From contig DDVC01000239.1 in assembly GCA_002345145.1 (NCBI GenBank), positions 6,675 through 24,298 of the forward strand: DNA of 17,624 nucleotides, given 5' to 3'. A model generated the notes under the pieces. That model saw only the letters and a list, made by a program, of their open reading frames with translations, had not been told where the DNA came from and made no database searches. The translations under genes and the position numbers were made by a program. Position 1 is the stretch's first letter, and every line of letters starts with the position of its first letter. The stretch comes from Bacteroidetes bacterium UBA2322. GTDB lineage: Bacteria; Bacteroidota; Bacteroidia; Chitinophagales; UBA2359. This document shows positions 7,354-15,200 of this stretch, piece by piece.

Positions 7354-7872
7354 CTAATTGCCTAAGTTCAATAATTTTACCCACCTATTATGCCTGTGTA
7401 TGAAAAAACGCTTCACCACCCATGCAGCCAACGGAGTTAGCCACTTTGCATAAATTGTTAGCGTATCGGTATATCGGCAAGTGTTATTTGTAAGCGTTTT
7501 TACGGCAATATGGTGTTTCCACAAGGTAAAGATATTGCTGTATTCATTTGTAAGCAGTTGAAAATGCCGGTTATCAATTTCTGTCAGGGTTATGGTGTGC
7601 AAACCCATTGGCAGCAAACCAAACAGTTTTACCTTTACCGTAACCGTAGTGTTTGGCTGCCATACGCTATGGGGCGTTATGGGCGTAATCGGCAGGAAGG
7701 TAAAAACAGGGTAAGCAATGTACTGCAAGGTAGCCATTTGTTTTACCCTGTCCCAAATTTCACTTGCCGGTTGTTGCCACTCAGATTGTACCGTTATACA
7801 CTTAGCATGGATAACCTCAGCCTTTTCTGTGGGGTTAATTTTAACTGAAGTTATGGTAGCAAATTTAAGCAT
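7354..7872 (-). CDS. SRPBCC (START/Bet v1-like) family protein
   Basis: This 172-residue protein has the build of the SRPBCC fold: an early strand (VIHAKCITVQ), the helix pair segment W-QQPASEIWDRVKQMATLQYI, a run of beta strands including VTVKVKLFGLLPMGLHTITLTEID, and a long basic C-terminal helix with FFIHRHNRWVKLL, a common ending for this group. Such proteins bind hydrophobic ligands in a deep cavity; no ligand can be named from sequence. There is no signal peptide, so it is probably cytoplasmic. It starts 29 bp after the thioredoxin-fold gene and is probably cotranscribed with it. The family call comes from its pattern of strands and helices rather than a strong motif, hence moderate confidence. 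Only 76 bp of its antisense partner frame is free of alternative stops, so no rival gene is supported. Confidence 0.6.
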   Translation of the reverse strand: MLKFATITSVKINPTEKAEVIHAKCITVQSEWQQPASEIWDRVKQMATLQYIAYPVFTFLPITPITPHSVWQPNTTVTVKVKLFGLLPMGLHTITLTEIDNRHFQLLTNEYSNIFTLWKHHIAVKTLTNNTCRYTDTLTIYAKWLTPLAAWVVKRFFIHRHNRWVKLLNLGN

Positions 7873-7900
7873 AAAACAATAGATTGTTTGCCAAAACAGG

Positions 7901-7920
7901 GTTATTTGGGGTTATTTGGG
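7901..7920. repeat. 10-bp tandem duplication across a stop codon
   Basis: The bases GTTATTTGGG occur twice in direct succession. On the minus strand the inner copy is read as residues N-N-P and the outer copy provides the TAA stop of the thioredoxin-fold gene. Because 10 is not a multiple of 3, each copy is read in a different frame. Confidence 0.9.
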
Positions 7921-9350
7921 GCAGATTGGCTGTTTATGCTGTTAATGATTTCTTCTACCTGCTGTGGGGCTAAGCGTTTGGCAATGATTTTTTTGTCTTT
8001 GTCTAACAGGTAAAGGGTGGGTGTGCTGTAAATATCATACAAATCTCTGAACTTACTTTGGTTGTAGGGGTCCCAAAGGTTAGTCCAAGGGAGTTTATAT
8101 TCTTCGGCAAATTTTTTTATTTCGTCTATTTCCACTCTGGTACAAACGCCTATTATGGTAAGTCCTTTATTTTTCATTTTTTCATGCAGGGCAACCAGTT
8201 CGGGCATTTCTTTTTTGCAGTGCCCGCAGTTGTAATCCCAAAAAGCGAGCAGGGTATAAGGTGCATTTACGTTGTTATATAGCGAAAAAGGGCGGTTATC
8301 AATATCAAAAATTTTCATTTCGGGGGCTTTTAACCCAAGCAGGTTGTGTTTGAGTTTATTTACCCTATCGGTCATTTTGGCAAGGTTGGTAGAATCCATC
8401 CAGGTGGCATCGCCTTTGAGGTAATACTTTTGGGCAAGGTGAACAAATACGGCATCCATGCCCATTATTTTGGAGGTTTCGTAGTTATAGGTAATGTTAG
8501 AGAGTGCAAACCTAAAAGCGTCATTGTTGGCTCTTGCTTTTTCAATGATGTAATCGGCAGATACGTTAATAGAATCGGGTATTTTAGGCGTAAGGTTGTC
8601 TAAGTAATAGTTGATTTTGTTGTTAAAAATAGGGGTTCGCACTAATCTGCCATCGGCAAAATCGTAGGTATCCCAAAAATGGGCTTTAAAATACTTGTAG
8701 GCAAAATGCGGGTCGGTGGGGTTGCCTTGGGCATCTTTGGGCGCATCGGGCACTTCGGGCTCCATCATGGCTTTTATAATGGAGGCAAGGAACGAGTTGG
8801 GTTGGGTTTTTACTATGTTTTGTCGGTATTCTTTTATTTCTTTTTCTATACCTGCCATAAGTTGGTCATAAATACCAATAGAGTCTTCATTTTCGGTGGT
8901 ATTTTTTTGGTTTTTGTATTGGTTGAGTGTTTTAGATTTGGAGCTTAAAAAGCGCTGGTACTCGTTAAAAAGTTTGTTATCGGGCGAGCCGGTAATTTTC
9001 ATATTATTGACAAAATCGGTGGTATCGGTTTCAATGGTAAACTCTTGGTTATCGTTGCCAATAAGTAATTCAAAGTATTTGCTACCCGGATAAACCGCTA
9101 AGTAAATGCCGCCGGGCAATTTTTCATTGCCTTTAAAATGTGCCCAGCCTTTTGCGTCCACGGTAAAGGTATCGCTCACTAAAATTTTACTGCCGTAATA
9201 GTAAGCCAAATAACAGGTAGTATCGGCAAAACCGGTTACTTTTACTTTAATGCTGTAAGCGTCTTTGGCATTGCCCGATAGGTTTGTAAGAAGTAATGCG
9301 CTCAGAAGCAGCAGGCTCAAAAGAAATTGGTTTAGATTTTGGGTAAACAT
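7902..9350 (-). CDS. Periplasmic thioredoxin-fold protein with DUF4369 and DUF5106 domains (TlpA/AhpC-TSA-like)
   Basis: This 482-residue protein has a Sec signal peptide (about residues 1-28), a DUF4369-like domain (about 33-125: repeated strands with DTFTVDAKG and PGGIYLAVYPG), a DUF5106-like helical region (about 180-335, around SFLASIIKAMMEPEVP) and a C-terminal thioredoxin fold. The redox motif is C375-G-H-C378 in WDYNCGHCKKEMP, and a cis-proline segment (YSTPTLYLLD) follows. Both cysteines are present, so it should act as a thiol-disulfide reductase outside the cytoplasm, perhaps in cytochrome maturation or stress repair; this is inferred from relatives. The final residues overlap a 10-bp tandem duplication that includes the stop codon. 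The gene precedes an SRPBCC-like gene by 29 bp. A -7-like TATTTTTGC (9435-9427) lies upstream, without a well-spaced -33 box. Confidence 0.88.
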   Translation of the reverse strand: MFTQNLNQFLLSLLLLSALLLTNLSGNAKDAYSIKVKVTGFADTTCYLAYYYGSKILVSDTFTVDAKGWAHFKGNEKLPGGIYLAVYPGSKYFELLIGNDNQEFTIETDTTDFVNNMKITGSPDNKLFNEYQRFLSSKSKTLNQYKNQKNTTENEDSIGIYDQLMAGIEKEIKEYRQNIVKTQPNSFLASIIKAMMEPEVPDAPKDAQGNPTDPHFAYKYFKAHFWDTYDFADGRLVRTPIFNNKINYYLDNLTPKIPDSINVSADYIIEKARANNDAFRFALSNITYNYETSKIMGMDAVFVHLAQKYYLKGDATWMDSTNLAKMTDRVNKLKHNLLGLKAPEMKIFDIDNRPFSLYNNVNAPYTLLAFWDYNCGHCKKEMPELVALHEKMKNKGLTIIGVCTRVEIDEIKKFAEEYKLPWTNLWDPYNQSKFRDLYDIYSTPTLYLLDKDKKIIAKRLAPQQVEEIINSINSQSAPNNPK

Positions 9351-9455
9351 GGTGTGTGTAAATAAAAAAGGGTTAGATTAAAAAAAGTAGTTGGTTTGCG
9401 GGTTAATGGTGGCGGTTAAACAGGGTGCAAAAATAAAAGTTTACCGGCAAAAAAG

Positions 9456-10016
9456 TTATTCCGATGTAGTTTGGCGGGTGGCGGCATCTTGCTCCACTAT
9501 GGTTTTTAGCTTGGTTAAACCTTCTTCCATATCAGCTCCCAGCCATTTATCTAAAAACATGCCAAAGTACCGGAATATGGGGTTAGAACCCATTGAGCCC
9601 GATTGTATCCACTCTACTTGTGTGCTGTTGGTATCGGTATCAGACGGGGTTAGCCTTATATGACCGTTTATGTGAAATTTGTTGCCCATAATGAGGTCAT
9701 ATTTTACCCCTTCCAGCGGAAACGACTCGGTTATGGTAAGTTTACCATTGCCCAAATCTTTTGCCTCCCAGGTTTGTACCGAGCCTGCGCCTTCGGTTTG
9801 TGCGCTGAAATGCAGGGTTAGGGTGGGGTCTTTTTCTTTGTTCCAGGCAGTCCACAAATCCCATTTTTTTAGGTTGTTTACATACGGAAACACAAGGTTA
9901 TGCCCTGCTTTTATGGTGGCAGAACGGGTTACGGTAAAAGTGGAGGGCAAAAAATAAGAGCCCACTAAAAGCAATATGAACAGAAACGAAATAACAATAA
10001 AAATTCTTACTATCAT
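9456..10016 (-). CDS. Membrane-anchored SRPBCC-family (polyketide cyclase-like) protein
   Basis: This 186-residue protein has one N-terminal membrane segment (about residues 3-23) directly followed by LPSTFTVTRSATIKAGHNLVFPYVNNLKKWDLWTAW, the standard opening of a large bacterial SRPBCC group. Later strands (GSVQTWEA, KLTITESFPLEGVKYDLIM, STQVEWIQSG) and a C-terminal amphipathic helix (FRYFGMFLDKWLGADMEEGLTKLKTIVE) complete the fold. Relatives are thought to bind lipids or small hydrophobic molecules, but most have no assigned ligand. The helix would place the domain at the membrane. The gene lies 105 bp upstream of the thioredoxin-fold gene in the same direction. A possible promoter is TTTG (10172-10169), 18 bases, CATATTTG (10150-10143), with a leader of about 120 bases; this is weak. 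Confidence 0.82.
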   Translation of the reverse strand: MIVRIFIVISFLFILLLVGSYFLPSTFTVTRSATIKAGHNLVFPYVNNLKKWDLWTAWNKEKDPTLTLHFSAQTEGAGSVQTWEAKDLGNGKLTITESFPLEGVKYDLIMGNKFHINGHIRLTPSDTDTNSTQVEWIQSGSMGSNPIFRYFGMFLDKWLGADMEEGLTKLKTIVEQDAATRQTTSE

Positions 10017-10220
10017 GTGGATTGCTATATAATTGGTAACAAAACGATATTGGAGGGTGTAAAGTGTCTTATAAACAGTTGATGGCGGTGTTTAGTGTGA
10101 ACCAAAAGGTAAAAATTGTGCCTAAAAGATGAAAGGCGCTCGCAAATATGTTAGATTTGCCGGTCTATCAAAAACCGACAACCTATTCCCGATACTTGGC
10201 AAAGTGGGGTATATAAAACA

Positions 10221-10256
10221 ACATTGCCACATTACAGGGTTGCAATGTGGCAATGT
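10221..10256 (-). terminator. Intrinsic terminator of the glutamate dehydrogenase gene
   Basis: A perfect 13-bp inverted repeat (ACATTGCCACATT at 10221-10233, AATGTGGCAATGT at 10244-10256) with a 10-base loop starts 24 bases after the gene's stop. On the minus strand it is followed by TGTTTTATAT, a short T-rich tail. Confidence 0.75.
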
Positions 10257-10280
10257 CTTCAACTATGTTTAATTAACCGC

Positions 10281-11714
10281 TTACGGGAAAATACCCAACT
10301 CCATATAGGCATTGGCTACTTTTTCAATAGCTACGTAGAAAGCGGCGGTGCGGAGGTCGCCCATTTTTTTGTTTTTCTTCCACGCATCGCGAATGGGCAG
10401 GTAAGCGCCAATCATGGTATCTTCTAAACCTGAGTAAACTAAGTCTGCTTCGCCGGCGCCTTTGGTTAAACGAACGCGCTCTGCATCGGATACTTTTTTA
10501 TCGGTAAGTCCTTCTATAACGCCCAACATATTGGTGTAAGAGGCTTCGTGAAAACGTTTGTCCATACGTCCAAAACGCACATGCGAGAGGTTTTTGAGCC
10601 ACTCAAAATAAGAAACAGTAACACCGCCGGCATTTAGGTAAACATCGGGTAAAATCATAACACCATTTTTAATCAATATTGCTTCGGCTTCGGGGGTAAT
10701 GGGTCCGTTGGCGGCTTCGGCAATAATTTTGGCTTTGATTTTAGCGGCATTACCGGCATGAATAACACGTTCAAGTGCGGCAGGTATGAGTATATCGCAC
10801 TCCAATTCAAGGGCATCGGTTGTATTGGCAAGGTTTACCGCACCCGGATAATTGAGTATGCTGCCGGTTTCTTGGCGGTGTGCAATTACTTTATCTAAGT
10901 CAAAACCTTTTCCGGTGGGGTCAAAAATTGCGCCTTCGTACTCGGCTAAACCTATCAAACGTGCGCCTGCTTTTTGGAAAAAGTTGGCTGAGTGGTAGCC
11001 CACATTGCCTAAACCCTGTACTACTACCGATTTGCCTTCTAAACCGGTGGTGAGTTTAAGGAGTTTCATGTCTTCTTTAATGCTCACAGCTTCGCGGGTG
11101 CCGTAAAAAACGCCTAATCCGGTAGCTTCGGTTCTGCCTCTTACACCGCCTTGGCTAATGGGTTTACCCGTAACGCAGCCATAGCTTGCAATATCGCTTG
11201 TGCTGAAAGTTTGGTAAGTATCCAAAATCCAAGCCATTTCGCGAGCGCCGGTGCCATAATCGGGCGCGGGTACGTCAACGGCAGGTCCTATAAAGTTTTT
11301 GCGGATTAGCTCGGTGGTATAGCGGCGGGTAATGCGTTGCAATTGTGATACCGAATACTGGCGCGGGTTAATTTTGATGCCGCCCTTAGCGCCGCCAAAC
11401 GGCACATCTACAATGGCGCATTTATAGGTCATAAGCGATGCAAGCGCCATTACCTCATCTTGGTCAACATGTTCGCTGTAGCGGATGCCGCCTTTGCAGG
11501 GCAGGCGGTGGTGGCTGTGCTGTACGCGGTATGCCTCAATTACCTGGTAATTGTTGCCCACTTTTACCGGAAAACGCATTTGGTAAACGCTGTTGCATAC
11601 TTTAATTTGGCTAAGCAAACCTTCGGGATACTTTGTAAGCGATGCCGCCTTATCAAAGTAATACTCTACACTTTGGTAAAAGGATAAGCCTTCGGCTTTT
11701 TGTTTTGATGACAT
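10281..11714 (-). CDS. gdhA: Glutamate dehydrogenase (Glu/Leu/Phe/Val dehydrogenase family)
   Basis: The enzyme interconverts glutamate and 2-oxoglutarate plus ammonia in the cytoplasm with NAD(P), linking nitrogen and carbon metabolism. The 477-residue protein has the substrate-binding KGGIRYS segment, the catalytic lysine in VPFGGAKGG (Lys110), the VPAPDYGTG loop with its catalytic Asp, and a Rossmann motif VVVQGLGNVGYHSA. The N-terminal half (DEVMALASLMTYKCAIVDVP) and the C-terminal half (SHVRFGR, SGLEDTM, GDLRTAAFYVAIEKV) read like the animal hexameric enzyme. Between them (about residues 387-428) is an insertion shorter than the animal antenna but longer than I expect in small bacterial enzymes. 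An acidic residue after the second Rossmann strand (LIGLAEYEG) is compatible with NAD use. It is probably monocistronic: a strong terminator follows, and TAATTTTGC about 180 bases upstream is a possible -7 box. The symbol is by family convention. Confidence 0.95.
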   Translation of the reverse strand: MSSKQKAEGLSFYQSVEYYFDKAASLTKYPEGLLSQIKVCNSVYQMRFPVKVGNNYQVIEAYRVQHSHHRLPCKGGIRYSEHVDQDEVMALASLMTYKCAIVDVPFGGAKGGIKINPRQYSVSQLQRITRRYTTELIRKNFIGPAVDVPAPDYGTGAREMAWILDTYQTFSTSDIASYGCVTGKPISQGGVRGRTEATGLGVFYGTREAVSIKEDMKLLKLTTGLEGKSVVVQGLGNVGYHSANFFQKAGARLIGLAEYEGAIFDPTGKGFDLDKVIAHRQETGSILNYPGAVNLANTTDALELECDILIPAALERVIHAGNAAKIKAKIIAEAANGPITPEAEAILIKNGVMILPDVYLNAGGVTVSYFEWLKNLSHVRFGRMDKRFHEASYTNMLGVIEGLTDKKVSDAERVRLTKGAGEADLVYSGLEDTMIGAYLPIRDAWKKNKKMGDLRTAAFYVAIEKVANAYMELGIFP

Positions 11715-11918
11715 AAAAGGATTGAGATTTTTTTTATTTAGGTAAGTAAATTAGCGGCGTTTTGGTTGGGTTGTGTAGTTGAGAATAAAGTTGGGGTTTG
11801 CACTTACTGCCTCAGTGGTAAGGTTTAACCGGTTAAAATTTAGCTACACTAAAACCGGCGCTGCCGCCTCTGTTTGTTTTGGCGTTTTAATGGCGCAAAA
11901 TTACGATTTTAAAATGGC

Positions 11919-11943
11919 AAAATGTAGCGGGAAGCTACATTTT
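11919..11943 (-). terminator. Hairpin terminator after the PorU2-like/CcmD unit
   Basis: A perfect 10-bp inverted repeat AAAATGTAGC / GCTACATTTT with a 5-base loop lies 33 bases past the CcmD-family stop on the minus strand. The 3' arm ends in TTTT, followed shortly by another ATTTT. The arms would also work in the other direction, but no plus-strand gene precedes it. Confidence 0.65.
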
Positions 11944-11976
11944 AACATCATAAACAGGGGGTAAAAAGCCCGATGT

Positions 11977-12210
11977 TTAACTGGGGTTGTCTTTGTTCTT
12001 TTCTAAACGTTTTATTTTACGTTCTACCGAAACAAGAAAGGCAATGAGCCCGGCAAAAATGAGGAGTATTACCACTACCACCACATAAATTTTGCCCGAT
12101 GCTCTTAAATTATCTGCCATTTCTACTGCCGGCTGTGCCAAAGCCATTAAACAGTTTATAAGCAAAGCAATAGCCCACCCTAAGCGCAAAGCAGCATTAT
12201 TATAACTCAT
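11977..12210 (-). CDS. CcmD-family small membrane protein
   Basis: This 77-residue protein has an N-terminal signal-like hydrophobic segment (about residues 8-26, ending LAQ), a short linker with MADNLRASGKIY, a second membrane helix (about 41-62) and a charged tail VERKIKRLEKNKD. The segment ADNLRASGKIYVVVVVIL...RKIKRLEK matches what I know of Bacteroidota proteins annotated as CcmD family, linked to the heme-export/cytochrome c maturation machinery. CcmD in proteobacteria is a small partner of the CcmABC heme transporter. No ccmB, ccmC or ccmE lies beside it in this window, so its partners must be elsewhere. It starts 52 bp after the PorU2-like stop. A good -7 box TACCTTTGC (12243-12235) lies in the gap, but no well-spaced TTTG was found. 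The hairpin at 11919-11943 ends the unit. Confidence 0.7.
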   Translation of the reverse strand: MSYNNAALRLGWAIALLINCLMALAQPAVEMADNLRASGKIYVVVVVILLIFAGLIAFLVSVERKIKRLEKNKDNPS

Positions 12211-12262
12211 GTTAAAAGGTCTTTTTTCCGGAGGGCAAAGGTAGTCAAAAAACGGCAGCCTA

Positions 12263-15200
12263 TTAGCGCATGAGGTACATTTTACCGATACCGTTTTTAA
12301 TGTAGTTATCTGCTCCGCTGCTGTAATGCTCTAAGGTTTGCCCATTTAGGCGGCTCACAAACCGGTACAGGTATAAACCGTTTGCAAGCTGGTTGCCAAA
12401 TTGGTCGGTGCCGTTCCATGCAAATTGGGTAATGTTGTTGCCTATGTGCAGGGGTCCCAGCTCGGCTGCCGAAATTTCGCGCACTACTCTCCCCGATACG
12501 GTCATGATTTGGATGTTCATAAACTGCGGCACTTCGGAGCCTGTGAGGGTAAAAACAAACCGAGTAGAACCGGTAAACGGATTGGGGTAATTGAGCAGGT
12601 TAGAAATCATAGGCGTATTTATAACCTTAAACTTAAGGCTGTATGCTGCCGGGGCAAAGTTATTGCCGCTGCGGTCTTTGGCGCGCACCCTAAGCTCATA
12701 AGTACCATCGGTTAACAGGGTGGGGCTAAATACTATGGTAGCGCTGTTTTTGCCTGCCGCTGCATTTTGTGGGGTGGCAGGGGTAAACTGTACGGCAGTT
12801 TGGTTAAAATAAATTTGCTGCGTATTGGCAGGCAAACCGTTTGCAGAGGGATAAACTAAAAACAGCTCAAAATTGGCGGTATCGTTGAGCGCTAAATGGC
12901 GGTTTTCATCGGTAACTTTAATGATAATTTCGGGTTTTGCCGATACTAATTCGCCATTGGTAACGTGCCTGCCGTCTATGGTAACGTTTATGTAGGGGTT
13001 AATTTTATCAGTGTTTACAAAGAAAGGCAAAAACACCACGTTATTGAACCGGAATTTTTCGGGTTGTGCTTGGTTGGGGTTAATTTCCATAGCCAGTACG
13101 TTGTGCCCTGTAAGTCCTTGTGTAGAATGGTTTAGGGTGGCTATTGCCGTTTGCCCTGGCGCTATGGGGGGCATAGCGGGTTGGGTTATGGGTGTAGTTT
13201 GGTTGTTGGCGTTAATAATGGTATAAGCTATAAGCAAGCTATCGGTAGGGTTAGCCTCGGCGTTGATTACGGCAAACTGGAGCTGTAAGTTTTCGCCTTC
13301 CTGTAAGGTGTCGTTGTAAAAAGAGAAGTAATTTTGGTAATTGAGCGCTACTTCGGGGGCGCGTGTAAAGGTAGTTCGCCAATGGTCTATTTGGGTGGAG
13401 GTGGCGTTTTGGGTGTTGCTGTGATTGGTGAGCAGTTGCAGTTTAATAAAAGGATAAGCCGATGCGCCAATGGAATTAAGGCTAAGATTGCCCGATGGGG
13501 TGGTAATGGGGAGGGTTTGCAACAGCACATCGGGCAAACCGGGTTTTACCCCGTAAAAGGCAAGGCTATCGGAAGCGGAAACATTGCTAAATTGGTACGA
13601 TACTTGGCTCCATTGGGTAGCCGGTCCTATGGGTGGGCTGGTAATACTGCCCGATGTTGCTGCTTCGTTTATGGTTTTATCAATGGATATGTTTGCCGGC
13701 GCTGCTGCTGCACCATAAACCAACTGTGCATGGGAATAATCGGGCGTGTCTTTTTTACCAAAAGCAATAAAAGCCTCGTTTGCGCCTACTTCAAACAAAT
13801 TGGTTATGCCCATATTGGCAAACAGGGTTTGCAGGGCTGCCTGCTGCGAGGGGCTAAAACTGCTTAGCCTATGCTGCTGAAGGCTATACATGAGCACGTA
13901 ATAACCGGCCGGAACTTGGTTTTGGAGCATATTTACCAAGGCGTCTATTTGTGCAGCATCGGCAGTAAAGAACTCAAAAACGGGTCGGGCATCGGCAGAG
14001 CAGTGCACATTGCCAAACTGCCCTCTTCCCTCGCAGCCGGCGCCGCTTACGCGCTGCGAGTACAGGGGTTGCAAGGGCGCATCGGGTTTAAAAACCATCA
14101 TGGCTATGCCGCCTTGGCAAGCGCTGTTTTGTGTGCAGTAACTTGTGGGCTCTAAGGGTATGCCATTGAGCATCACATCGGCAGCGCCAAAATTGTTGTA
14201 TTGATTGGCGGCGGTAAGGTGGTTATCTTGCCGGTTAAAGGTAAAAAGCCGGCTAACGGGGTCAAGGGTAAGCCGGTTAGTGAGGCAGTCGGAAAGTTGG
14301 TAATAATGCGATTGGTTCCAGCCTTCGGGCAAATCGGGGTGAAACAAGAAGGAGCTGTGTTTCCAGTTTATGCTATCGGGATTTTCTTTCATTGGGGCGG
14401 TACGCCAGTAATAAACGGTATTGGGGGTAAGGGTTAGGTTGGGTTGCCATTCTATTACCCCCGCCTTGCTGTTTATGGTAGTTTGTTCAAGAGGGGCAAT
14501 AAATAACCGCGAGGTGTCTAACTGCAAAATGTAATTTTGGGCAGGCAGTATGGGCTGTCCGGTAGAAGCGCGAAGGGTGGGAGTGGGGTTGTTTACAATG
14601 GCATAATTGCAAGGAAAAACGGGCACCAACAGTTCCGAAAAAATAAACAAATTTCGGGCGGTGGTATTGTTGTCTTCGCAGTCTTCGGGTATTTGGTTAA
14701 GGTCGTCAATAAAAACGGCAAAGGTATTTTCGCCTTCTACTGAGGCGGGGTCGCCGGTGGGTATATTAAAACTGAGTTCTTCCTTAAACTTTACGGAGGC
14801 AAACCGCTTGGTGTAATCTATTGCTGAGCCATCGGGCAGTTTTCGGTTTACGCGCAGGGTAAACGAATCGGCAACAGCCATACCTAAGTTGGTAACGGTT
14901 ATTTTGAGGGTAAAGGTGTCCACATCGGCAGTAACTACGGTAGGGCTAAATGATAAACTGTTTTCATCAACCACATACTCGGGTTTTTTCCATGATTTAA
15001 TTACCACAGCCGGGTCGCCCACTAAGGTAAACTCTTGGCAGGTGAGTTTAGTGCCTACTTCGTTTGGCGAGGCGGTAAATACATCTTGTATGGTTTGTTT
15101 CAGACAAGCGCCAATAGGCGTACCATAATTAATCTTGCAATAATGGTCGTAAAGGCGGGTCATAAACTGATGTAAGAAGATGGGAAAACCCGATGAAACG

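Noticed and set aside
10224..10427. 67-residue plus-strand open frame
   Set aside because: It starts inside the glutamate dehydrogenase terminator hairpin and overlaps the end of that gene antisense.
11779..11964. 61-residue plus-strand open frame between glutamate dehydrogenase and the CcmD-family gene
   Set aside because: It runs through a terminator hairpin and has no family resemblance; the region is better explained as intergenic.
13334..13867. 177-residue plus-strand open frame
   Set aside because: It lies wholly antisense to the peptidase gene, which has clear domains through this region; the translation is Gly/Cys-rich without a recognisable fold and has no promoter.
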